Source: Agriotes lineatus
Taxonomy: Eukaryota; Arthropoda; Insecta; Coleoptera; Elateridae
Reading direction: 5' to 3'
DNA length: 64,000 nucleotides
Assembly: GCA_940337035.1 (NCBI GenBank)
Contig: CALNHX010003585.1
Coordinates: 82,289 to 146,288 of the forward strand
The notes below the pieces were generated by a model. It worked only from the letters and a program-made list of their open reading frames with translations. It was not told the DNA's origin and searched no databases. Every line of letters begins with the position of its first letter. Within the stretch, counting starts at the first letter, position 1. Both the position numbers and the translations under genes were made by a program. This document shows positions 55,233-64,000 of the stretch, one piece after another.

Positions 55233-56032
55233 TGGTCACCGACCTGTTCACACGGTGGACCGAAGCATTCGCCCTCTCCCGCAGCACCGCCCCGGTCCTA
55301 ATAAAAACCCTCGAAGACGAAGTATTTTCCCGGTATGGATACCCACCCGCTCTGTTAACAGACAACGGCCGCCAGTTCATCAGCTTCCCCTGGCAGCAGG
55401 CCTGTCAACGGTGGGCGACACGGCAGTGGACCACGGCAGTCTATCACCCACAAGCCAACCCCACCGAGAGAAGAAATCAGGAAATCAAACGCGGACTCCG
55501 CTTGCACCTACAAGGGGAATCCCACCAAATGTGGGACAAGTATCTACCCTCCATATTGTTCGCCCTACGCACCAGGAAAAATCAAGGGATAGGATGCACC
55601 CTGGCCCACGCCATGTTTGGGAAAGAAATTCTACGACCCGGAGAATGGCAACTACAGATTCCGGAGGGAGGAAGCCACGACCCCGCACTACCGCAAGCTC
55701 ACCAACGAGCACCCCGAGACGAAGCCATACGAGCCCACGCAGCTCCTAGGCCCCCAGCAGAACCTGCGCCCGAGCAACCCACCTTCCACCCCGGACAACA
55801 AGTCCTCACGAAGGAATACCCCTTGTCCAACGCCGCCGAAAACCGCCACGCCGGGTTCCAACCCAAATGGGGCGGACCATACCACGTAACCAGGCAGCTT
55901 GGACCCAACACATATTTAATACAAAAAGACCAAGGCCCCATTAAACTACACGCCGATCAACTCCGCCCCTTTCCCGGCCGCGCCATTGATCCTGTGCGGG
56001 TCGAGGACGCCGAAAGGGGGGGGGGGAATTGA
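55211..56032 (+). CDS. pol: Integrase catalytic core and C-terminus (separated from pol by a frameshift)
   Basis: Integrase inserts the cDNA into the genome. The DDE triad is visible: Asp in VVTDLFTRWTEAF, Asp in LLTDNGRQF, Glu in HPQANPTERRNQEIKRGL. The C-terminal part holds FHPGQQVLTKEYPLSNAA and PKWGGPYHVTRQLGPNTYLI, the GPY/F module of gypsy integrases. The frame ends with the polypurine tract read as Glu-Arg-Gly-Gly-Gly-Asn, and its TGA stop (56030-56032) is the first triplet of the 3' LTR. There is no env frame. It would normally be continuous with the pol frame upstream. Confidence 0.93.
   Translation, partial: RGKRFILVVTDLFTRWTEAFALSRSTAPVLIKTLEDEVFSRYGYPPALLTDNGRQFISFPWQQACQRWATRQWTTAVYHPQANPTERRNQEIKRGLRLHLQGESHQMWDKYLPSILFALRTRKNQGIGCTLAHAMFGKEILRPGEWQLQIPEGGSHDPALPQAHQRAPRDEAIRAHAAPRPPAEPAPEQPTFHPGQQVLTKEYPLSNAAENRHAGFQPKWGGPYHVTRQLGPNTYLIQKDQGPIKLHADQLRPFPGRAIDPVRVEDAERGGGN
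56013..56029 (+). other. Polypurine tract
   Basis: GAAAGGGGGGGGGGAA followed by T, immediately before the 3' LTR; it primes plus-strand DNA and also encodes the last residues of integrase. Confidence 0.85.
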
Positions 56033-58759
56033 TATGATTCAGGAGGCACGCAAAGGCCTCCATTATCAAAATTTAAGTCGATTACGCCCTCGCCACGCAA
56101 CAAGTATCAAAACGCGGCATTCATTACCAGATCGCCAAAATTCAAAGACGCAGTTTAAACATCTGCATAGCGGCAGCCGTCCCAAAAATTTACAAGGAGC
56201 TGCCGCATTACGGCCCAGAGCATAACCTTCATAAACCCATCAAAACAAGATGACAGCGCGACAAAGGAAGTGTTCCGGGCAGTAAACCGCTCAAAAACAC
56301 AGGGAAGCTGGCGCATTAATTAAAAAGGGCCAACATTACGCGAATTGAGGTGTTGGTCTGTTACTTTTCCTTTTTACTAATGTTATAAGGTCAGGGTGAA
56401 CATAAACAATGCACGTATGAAATAATCCGCAGCCGCCCGCGGTAGAAAGCATAATTTTTTCCAAGTAGGCAAAGGGCCGAAATAACAGCACCATAAAACT
56501 ATAAAGTTTGCGAAGATTGCAGCGACGAGAGGAACAGACAGTTTTAGGATTAAGCAGTTTAGAAAATAAAACTCAAAGAGCATCAATAAACACCGGCACC
56601 GGATAGTCTGAAATAAAATCCAGGCATTAAAAACTCGCGTTCAAATCGAGAAACAATGAAAACCCACGCCGCGTGGGCTGATTGAATTAAAGAAAACACC
56701 GACCACCGGAGCATGCGAAAAAAATCGCCTAAACAGTGGAAGCACGGGGCAGCAAGGCCGCGTACCAGGGAGTCCGCGAATCACAAACCGCGCGGCTTCT
56801 ATTGTAAAAATAGTTTAAGTATTCCTAACTTTGTTAATATGCGGGCGAAACACGTCGAATAAGAACGCAAAATTCAAGTCTTTAGAAGGCGCAAACAATG
56901 CAGAGATTTTTGTTTCTTTCCTCTCGCTACGAAAGTGATAATCCCGCAAACGCCGCGGCATCTAAAAAGATCGGCGTCACAAACCGCGCGGCTTCTATTG
57001 TAAAAATAATTTAAGTATTCCTAACTTTGTTAATATGCGGGCGAAACATGTCGAATAAGAACTCAAAATTCAAGTTTTAAGAAGACAGAAGCAATGCCCA
57101 TGTCAGCGATAAGATAGCGCTTCGCGCCGCGGAGATCAAAGCCGCGAATCCAATTCCTATCAAATTTGCAAACGTCCCCACTGCCGTTCAGCCAATCGGG
57201 AGCGAGGAATCGGCAAACAAAGCCGGCAAGACCTTTATAAACCCCGGGCTTCTTGAGAAGGGCACGGAGTTCCAGCCAGCAGTTCAGCCAGCATCCAGCA
57301 GCCACCGCCCTCGGTCCAGCCAGCCTGATTACTCCAGCTTCAACGACACTTAGTCTCCAGCGGTGCTCGCCGAGCTCCTGGGACTTAGAAAATTCCTTCA
57401 GCAACACTTAGTCTCCAGCGGTGCTCGCCGAGCTCCTGGGACTTAGAAAAATTCCTTCAGCCGCACTTAGTCTCCAGCGGTGCTCGCCGAGCTCCTGGGA
57501 CTTAGAAAAAGTCGCGGACTCGAATTTAGTCGCCAGTGGTGCTCGCCGAGCTCCTGGCACTTAGCCGAATTTGCCCAAGCGAAGCCGGATCCAGCCGCCC
57601 GACACGCCGGCCGCCCCCCCCCCCCAAACCACTGCCGTCATCGCCTGCAGAGTCACCGCCTCCATGGAGTAAGGACGTTCCTTCCTCCCCGTTCCACAGG
57701 ACGCCGCCGCCAGCCGGCCTCTCCGAGGACGCCCCCCCCCCACGCACTAATCAGTCTCATATATTTTTACAGGCTCCAGGAGACCTTCCAACGCCTGTTC
57801 GGCCCCTCACCTACCCCCAACCCCGAGTCGCCCTTGACCCTCAAGGCACGCCGTTGTCTACAGTTGCGGCCGCACTCAGGATCGCCCGCCGCCGCCGCCC
57901 ACCGCGCGGACATCGCATCCCCGCAGTATTGACCACGGACCCCGGAGCTCCGAAACACGCCCACGGGACAGGAAGCCCTGTACGACCAGACTCCGCCCGG
58001 ACCGCGCCGCCCGCACCGCCGCCAGCGACATGTCCTCCGCCGCCCCCGAAAGTTGGAAGTGGAGCTGGAGCTGCACCTAAGCGCCGAGGAGACACGGGAA
58101 CTGCAGTCCTTGTGGGACGCATATTGCGCCCCCGTCGAGTCGAGTCGCCGCCCCCAGCTCCCCACAGTAGCCCTGCCGGCCCGAAGCAAGGTCCAGGGTA
58201 CACCCCACTACCACAGGAGGGATCCGCGGCAGACCAAGGAGCTACGCGACCGCCCCCGGCCGTCCCTCCGCTCCTCTCCAGCGCGCATACCGTCCAGCCA
58301 CCGCCGACACCGCCGCCGCCCGTCACCATCGCCCAGGCGCCCCAATCCGCAGCCATCCGGCCCGACGAGCCGGCGAGGCCGCACACCTAGCCCTCCGAGC
58401 CGCCTCCAGCGCCAGAACCTCCGCCGTCCCCGGCACGCACGCCCCTCCCCACGAGAGGAAGAGCCCCGGGATGAAACACGGCGACCCCACCCCACCAGAA
58501 GCTTCGAGGCGTCATCCAATACATAGCCTATTATTTTTCTCTTTTGTATATATGTTCAAACAATTAAAAACCTGTGTAAATATCATTCTTTTTGTTTTCT
58601 CTCTCTTTCTCTCTCGCGCTTGCACTTAGGTCTGCTCCGCCTACCAGGGAGAACACCATTGGCCGACTGAGTTGCCAGGGCCAAATCAACAAGAGTCGCC
58701 ATTAGTAGTAGTTAGCCCTCGCCCGCCCTCCAACGAGGCCGCGGGACCGAGTCGTGTTA
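56030..58759 (+). repeat. 3' LTR, 2730 bp
   Basis: Matches the 5' LTR throughout. C-run length differences (near 57607 and 57733) and scattered substitutions shift and break the frames that are open in the 5' copy. Its first three bases (TGA) are also the stop codon of the integrase frame. Confidence 0.95.
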
Positions 58760-58763
58760 AACT

Positions 58764-58997
58764 TATTATAAAAATATGGAAGAACAAAGAGATGCCGGAA
58801 GAGTGGTGTACAGCAATTATATGCCCCATCTATAAAATGAGGAACGCCCAATTACCGGTCAATTACAGGCCAATATCACTTTTGAATGTGATGTACAAGA
58901 ACCTTATGGGCAAAATACAAATAATAGTAGTAGGTAGCATTGGCCAATACCAAGCAGTTTTAAAAAGGGAAAATCTGTAATAGACCGCATCTTTGTA
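58764..58997 (+). pseudogene. RTE-like LINE, part 3: reverse transcriptase
   Basis: Resumes after the gypsy element: IIKIWKNKEMPEEWCTAIIC, then NYRPISLLNVMYKNL (RT motif NYRxIsLLnxxYK) and IGQYQAVLKR. One register on, GKSVIDRIFVL leads into TTAA at 58998, where the piggyBac-like element is inserted. The motifs follow part 2 without a gap. Confidence 0.85.
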
Positions 58998-59172
58998 TTA
59001 ACTTTTTCCAGGAAAAATGTTTGAATAAAAAAAATTGCGAAAAAATTTCAGTCACTGCTTTATTGTTAAAACAATGTCAGGATCGGTTAAAAAATTTAAA
59101 CAACAAATTTTTATTCATATTTATTGAAAAAATGTATCTGTCCACATTTGTTGCCAACGGGCATTAGAGTAC

Positions 59173-59786
59173 GTTTATGCTGCAGCCTCGCTGCTTGCAC
59201 ATCGCCGAGCTGTGCACATCGATGCCTAGCTATGATGAAACAAAACTAGCATTTTTTATTGCGGCATTTATCCTACAACAGCGCTGCTCGCCTTGCTGCA
59301 CGTTGCTACCCTCGCCACAGCGATGATGACAAACTAGTTTGATTTTCAAACCTGGATCATGGCACGGCATCCTTAAATATGCGCTGTGATTGATTTCTTC
59401 AAAGCTCCCCACCCCCCACCCGCAGTCAACCACAATATTTATTCCTCTTTTGTTGCATTACAAACCTTGCGGTATTAATAAGCAAGGTAGTGTTTACATA
59501 AGTATGAGTGACGATTTCAAGCAGACACTTATATCAGCTTCTTTTGAACGCAAAGCTATTTGGGACCAACGGCATACAGAACATCACAACAGATTTAAAT
59601 TGGATAAATTATGGAACGACGTTGCAAACCACAATTTTGTCGAAAATGAATCGCTGTTACTATCAGATGATGAGGAAAACATGCTTGCTTACAGCGTAAA
59701 TGGTCCAGGCGAGCATCACAGCTATATGCCACCAGCCAGGTGCTTGAGCGAGCATCCATGTGTCAGCAGCGAGGCTGCAGCATAAA
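59173..59786 (+). mobile_element. Nested TIR element with a MADF-type frame, 614 bp
   Basis: Inverted ends TTTATGCTGCAGCCTCGCTG and its complement, about 22 bp. AGTAC flanks both sides (59168-59172, 59787-59791), with one extra G at the left. It sits inside the piggyBac-like element. A MADF partner gene would suggest PIF/Harbinger, whose elements carry a Myb/SANT-like second protein, but the flanking repeat is not the usual 3-bp one, so the superfamily is open. Confidence 0.65.
59504..59785 (+). CDS. MADF (Myb/SANT-like) domain fragment, 93 codons
   Basis: From the ATG at 59504 the frame reads LISASFERKAIWDQRHTEHH, then NRFKLDKLWNDVA. This matches the first half of the MADF DNA-binding domain (xLIxxVxxRpxIWDxxxxxYxnrxxxxxxWxeIA), with the key Trp residues present. 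The second half is missing. After an acidic stretch (LLLSDDEENM) the frame runs into the right TIR and stops there (TAA 59783-59785). The frame is open upstream to 59390, but the similarity starts after 59504. It could be a captured host gene piece or the remains of a Harbinger accessory gene. Probably not functional. Confidence 0.55.
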   Translation: MSDDFKQTLISASFERKAIWDQRHTEHHNRFKLDKLWNDVANHNFVENESLLLSDDEENMLAYSVNGPGEHHSYMPPARCLSEHPCVSSEAAA

Positions 59787-59808
59787 AGTACCCTTTAGTT
59801 ACAAATTC

Positions 59809-61400
59809 CTACAGATGAAAATTTTCCATGCACTCCGGGCAAATTGGTTCTCTGGACTTCTTACAAGCGTATCTGGTACGGCGATGACAGTTCTTATCGT
59901 GACATCGAGGTGGATTTTTGTGTTCCTGTTTTTCTGGATAATGTCCCAGTCCATCGGTGCTCAGTTCCTGTAAAGCTTTTGTCGAAGGTCTTTGTTTTCT
60001 TGGTATGATTTCTGTACTTGACGGTCTGCCGCGTTTTCTTGTACTGGCGTTTAGTTGCACTAACGTTGTTGCAAGAGAAGCTTTGAATTCTAAACGCGGC
60101 ATTTTTACATTTTTGGATTTTCTGTAGAGTATCCAAAAATTTATTATGGCGACATTTATGAAACGAAACAATATTCGCATGTAAAACTTCTTATTTTTGA
60201 TAGCGTGTGGTTAATGGGCTATCATTCTGTCTGAAAGGTCAATTCTGCCCATAAATCTGCCGCCTGCGGTCTTCGAACTTCTACATGGGTTTTCACCCTT
60301 TTGTCCCATCGCCTGAGAGTGTCTTGGGATTCCTTGCCTGCAAAAGATGAAATCATATGGACGATCTTGTTATCCGCCCATCGCAATACTGTAATATTAT
60401 CCGAGGATGTAGTCACTGAAATACTTCCTTTTCCGTTTTTCAAAAAACCTTTCTCATTCATAAGTTTATTTTTGGCATCTGATATTCTATTACTCCGTAC
60501 TGTCCCAACAACGTTAATGTCACTGTTTCTTAGGTAGGTAATTGTGGGAATGGATGTAAATAAATTGTCTAGACAGATCATGTGGTTATTTCCTCCGATA
60601 TCTGAGCATAATCGTACAACAGTGTCACCTATAACTCCTAGTTCAGATTTTGGTTGATCTTTTGATGACTGATACATTTCGAATTTTGACACATATCCAT
60701 CAGCAGAAGCCTTGACCCAAACCTTAAAGCCCCACTTTTTAGGCTTGGATTTTATATACTACTTACTTCTGCTTCTACCTCATTTCGTCAATGGCCATAT
60801 ATTCGGTATAAGAACATGCAGCAGAAAAAGTTCTGGAAAGAGTTTCAAGCAACGGTCGAACTTTTATAAACGAGTATTTGTTGTCTTCTGGAATATCATC
60901 ATTATTTATGATATGTAAGTATCTTTTTATATCTTCAAATCTCTTTAGCGACATTGCATCCGTTATTAGTCCACCACGTAACCCTGGGTTCGATGACCAG
61001 TACATTCTGTAGGACGGTTACTTCAGGTAACTCATGATTGTATTTATGGCACAAAATTGCTTTACATCGCCCGAAGTGAGCTGAAAGTCTTTCCACTTTG
61101 AATGGCGTAGCGTATAGTTGCCTCGGTAATCTCGTCAAATAAGGAATCAGGAATCAGGAAATAAAAAATGCATAGGGTGTATCTCCTTAAATATTGATTT
61201 GGTAATTTGACAAGAACGGTGGAGGATTGTTTGTCAAACCATTGTCTTGTTCAGGATACCAAACAAATTTGCTTGTTGTTTTCAAAGTTTTGGCCAATGC
61301 AGCTAGGGGATATTCATCTTCACTGTCTTAAAAATTAGAGTCTTCCGAGCTATCACTAAGTTCATCAACATTTTGATTTTTTTCTCCAAATCTAATTCTA
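59809..61400 (-). pseudogene. piggyBac-like transposase, frameshifted
   Basis: Cut-and-paste transposase of the PGBD/DDE_Tnp_1_7 type. N-terminus (about 61400-61250): acidic Ser/Asp/Glu stretch. Then MSLKRFEDIKRYLHIINNDD and YMAIDEM (first catalytic Asp). After a frameshift near 60700: FEMYQSSKDQ, LDNLFTSIPTITYL (second Asp) and GTVRSNRISD, then RWADNKIVHMISSF (third Asp). C-terminal Cys-rich domain, after a break near 60200: RCHDKNCHRRTRY and CKKSREPICPECMENFH; one Cys of the usual CxxC pair is Ser (CKKS). At least three frame breaks inactivate it. The gene points left, toward the nested element. Confidence 0.88.
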
Positions 61401-61884
61401 AACACGTTCGCAGGAATATCTGAAAATATTTTACCTTACAACTACAAAGAACATAGCAAAAATGCGTAAAAATATAACAGTAAATTAAAAAAAAAATCCC
61501 CTTTCGCTCAGAGTACACGAACGTGGACGTCAATCAAACAGCGTTTTTTATGAGTCCTACGCAATGGCAGCGAAAACTGCAGGAAGAGACATGCATCAAA
61601 TACCGTAGGATGCTACTTACTCATTTTCACTAAATGAAAATATGCAGTTTTTGGCTCAAAACACACGTGCGAAATGTAGCAATAACCTCAAAAATTTTAC
61701 AGTAGCAGAAGGGGTCGTAAAAAGGCATCCACACGAAAACCCACCTTATAACACTATAACACCAAGCATACTGTCCAAATGGCCACGTTTGTGCCACTGG
61801 TGAATGAATAAAGAGGAAGGGATAATTCTTGCGCAGTGCGCTTTGACACGTACACATTTGTGTCAATGTGCTGGAAGAGGTTAA

Positions 61885-62977
61885 ATCAAATTCAGGAAAA
61901 ATGTAGCAACAAAAAACGTACAAGTGCACGCAATGTTTATCGATTTCAGAAATGCATATGATAAAATAAAAAGGAGTGTTATGTTCAAAGCTATGAAGCA
62001 TCTAGAGATACCAGCAATGCATGTAAGATTAGTGATGATGACGTTAAAGAACACGGTAAATAGGGTAAAATATAAAGGGCGAGAATCAGTCTTTAACATC
62101 ACCTTGGAACAAATCATCAGACGAAGTAGCATTAACGCAAACAGAAATATTTTGAATAATTCACACCAATGCCTTGCCTATGCGGATGATGTGGTACATC
62201 TTGATAGAACACAAGAATAATTCAAAGCTATCTTCAAAAGCTTACAGAAGCAGGCCTTTGTAGGTGGATTACAAATACATGAGAGCAAATCAAGTTATAT
62301 GATTCTGTGTAATAAACTACAAGAAGACCAGAACCTGGAAATTGTGTCATTTGACAAGAAGAAGAAATATGTGTTCAAGCTTACAAATACTGTATTCTAT
62401 TTAGGTGCGGAAATAACGAGTGATGGTAACCATTCTAAAAACATTTTAAGAAGAATTGCGGCGGGATCAAGAGGTGCAGGTGCGTTGAACAACTTTTTTT
62501 CTGCAAAAATCTTACGAGAAATTTAAAACTAACATTGTATAAAACAGTAGTGCGGCCAGTAGTGCTTTTTGGAAGTGAAACATGGACTCTTAACAATGGA
62601 AAACATGAAACGTTTAGAAATATGGGAAAGATGAACTCTGAGAAAGATATTCGGTGATGTTAACGAAAATGGTAGTTGGAGACGAAGAACAAATGCCGAG
62701 TTGAAAGGAATGTTTCAAGATCCTAGTATAAGAGTGAGTGCAACAAAATAGGTTGAGGTGGTTCGGCCACATAATTAGGCTGAGTAACGAAGATTTAACC
62801 AAAAACACATTTAAACTAGAACCAGCGGGAAGAAATAGAAAAGGAAGGTCGAGGAAAACGTGGTGGGAATGTCTTAAGGAGGAATTAACGGAGTACAAGG
62901 GACGGAATTGGCGGACCCTAACACAAGACAGAGCAGAATGGGGAAAGACGATTCAAGCCATAGGCTTTAAGGCCTGA
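61885..62977 (+). pseudogene. RTE-like LINE, part 4: RT core and C-terminus
   Basis: AMFIDFRNAYDKIKRSVMF is the RT motif with the first catalytic Asp. Further on LAYADDVVHL is the catalytic YADD. Between them FNITLEQIIRRS follows GRESV directly, so the GLRQGDxLSP motif that belongs there is deleted. Then FYLGAEITSDGNHSKN, the thumb region, with a stop at about 62524, and LRKIFGDVNENGSWRRRTN and RLRWFGHIIRLSNEDL in other frames. The final frame ends GRSRKTWWECLKEEL...QAIGFKA with TGA at 62975-62977. It completes the RTE domain order. Confidence 0.88.
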
Positions 62978-64000
62978 AGTGCTGTTACATATAATTATAT
63001 CTGCTCTCTCAAAGGAACCATTGAAAGCTAAAAGCCATGACCTTTTAATGAGTAAATTATAACTCTCCTGGAATTTCATATAAAAATTTACACATTTATC
63101 AATTAGTAAAATATGAATGATATGACAATGTCAAGTGTGTCCTCCATATAAATATATAAGTATAAACCATTTTGATGCAATGTATTACGATAGTTCAGAG
63201 AATCTATACATTCTAGTAGTCTCGGTGTAACCTCTGCCCGTCTGTATACAAACGAATATGGACAATAGTCGTTAATGGTGCTAGGTCTCGCGGTCCAAAT
63301 GAATGTAATTCTACTTTTTGGACTTAAGTAACTCAAAATTAATTCGTTCTATAAAAATTCATTAGCAATATATTTGCATACTACAAGTTTCTGAATAAAA
63401 TGTTAATATAGCGTAAAAGATTGCTATAAGAGCCACAAAAAATTGTTTTTACCTTGTATAATCACATAAAAACTACAAACTAGGAAACTCTTTGTCTCGG
63501 TGGAACAACGGTTCCGCCTGTTGAAATAAATATTTTTTTATGTAACTGTAAAAAGCATGTAGTAAGACTTGCGGAAGGAATTTATAAAATAAATTAAGTC
63601 AAACCAGTTCCACCTGTTTAACGGTGACCAATTGTTAAGGTATACCCCGACCTTAAACTTTATGGCGGTTAGGTGTGAATTTGTAATTTATACTTGAAAT
63701 ATTGTTTTGCATAAAAAGGCAGGTTTCATAAAAACCTGCCACACAACCTTTGCAAATCAGTTCAAGACAAAAAGCTGACAATAAATTATTTAGCGGATGA
63801 TTGAAACTGGATCTAGCTGTAGCATTTTAAAATATACGAATATGCAGGGTTTCGTGTATACGTAATTGACTTTAAGATATGATTCCATAGTTTTGAATTA
63901 AAGCATGACAGAAGATTGGAATGTACAGCACTAAAACAGTTGCATATAACTAAAGTTGAATGGATTCCATGTATTAATAATATGCTTGTGTACTGGCTGA
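62978..64000. other. AT-rich right end, nothing coding
   Basis: No gene recognised. A clean hairpin (GGCAGGTTT, 5-nt loop, AAACCTGCC) lies at 63718-63740. GGTGGAAC...GTTCCGCC forms a weak stem near 63500. Confidence 0.4.

Larger units (their letters stand above)
48578..58759 (+). mobile_element. Ty3/gypsy LTR retrotransposon, 10.2 kb, nearly complete
   Basis: LTRs 48578-51302 and 56030-58759 start TGATATGATTCAGG and end GTGTTA. The 4-bp target duplication AACT lies at 48574-48577 and 58760-58763, and removing the element restores the reading frame of the LINE around it. Order inside: primer site, gag, protease, RT, RNase H, integrase, polypurine tract; there is no env. The LTRs differ at about 20 positions plus C-run lengths (about 0.8%). 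The element is strongly GC-rich against an AT-rich host. One frameshift in pol separates the integrase core, so this copy is probably not autonomous, but it is the best-preserved element in the window. Confidence 0.97.
59002..61880 (-). mobile_element. piggyBac-like transposon, 2.9 kb, inactive
   Basis: Flanked by TTAA on both sides (58998-59001 and 61881-61884), the piggyBac target. Removing it joins the LINE frame as FVLNQIQEKC, an expected RTE sequence, so the boundaries are well supported. Ends are only weakly inverted (CTTTTTCCAG versus CCTCTTCCAG). It contains a broken minus-strand transposase and, near its left end, a nested TIR element. Confidence 0.88.

Noticed and set aside
59230..59433. 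Minus-strand 67-codon frame within the MADF element
   Set aside because: Antisense to the MADF region, Cys-rich by composition only, no known motif.
26572..63740. Two hairpins sharing AAACCTGC (26572-26596 and 63718-63740) as a related family
   Set aside because: Only an 8-base core is shared, with different loops and flanks; too little to link them.
1..64000. Host protein-coding genes or tRNA genes
   Set aside because: Every recognisable protein segment belongs to a mobile element family, apart from the MADF piece, which lies between inverted repeats. No cloverleaf with a normal T-arm was found by eye, although a covariance-model scan could still find one.

Overview
The window looks like a transposon graveyard from an AT-rich, repeat-rich invertebrate nuclear genome, most likely an insect. 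The evidence is the set of element families present: Jockey-like and RTE-like LINEs, Ty3/gypsy LTR elements, a piggyBac-like transposase, a DUF4817-type mariner relative, hAT- and mariner-like MITEs, and a MADF-bearing TIR element. I found no host gene, tRNA, rRNA or CRISPR array that I could defend. Almost every recognisable protein segment belongs to a mobile element, and most are broken.

Layout, left to right. 0-9 kb: a frameshifted gypsy-type gag, two integrase-core remnants, two copies of an LTR-like repeat (family A) and a solo long LTR (4015-6092). 9-13 kb: a minus-strand LINE RT remnant cut by a 2.4-kb hAT-like element with an 8-bp target duplication. 13-25 kb: a degraded Jockey-like LINE whose ORF2 is split by a young minus-strand LTR element (14044-19886) with 2-kb LTRs and no coding interior; a further Jockey piece lies at 24.4 kb. 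21-34 kb: AT-rich ground with many inverted-repeat elements: four MITEs, a 1.17-kb foldback, three small hairpins with CpG-rich tips, a ~411-bp tandem array and a 546-bp mariner relic. 34.7-43.7 kb: a decayed LINE, probably split by a pol-deleted Ty3/gypsy element (37520-42756).

44-63 kb is the clearest story. One RTE-type LINE is cut into four pieces by three independent insertions: a 2.9-kb foldback (45362-48237), a 10.2-kb GC-rich Ty3/gypsy retrotransposon (48578-58759, target duplication AACT) and a piggyBac-like element (59002-61880, TTAA). The piggyBac element itself holds a small TIR element with a MADF-domain reading frame (59173-59786). Removing the insertions brings the LINE reading frame back together, which fixes the boundaries independently.

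The 10.2-kb gypsy element is the only near-intact element. It has LTRs of about 2.7 kb, a Lys-type primer site, gag, pol (protease, RT, RNase H, integrase) and a polypurine tract. Its gag and pol are in different frames, and the overlap carries a canonical retroviral-type -1 slippery heptamer (GGGAAAC) 7 nt before a potential stem. Its pol stop codon is made by the first three bases of the 3' LTR. One frameshift separates the integrase core from the rest of pol. All calls are by eye; family names rest on motif recognition, not on searches.
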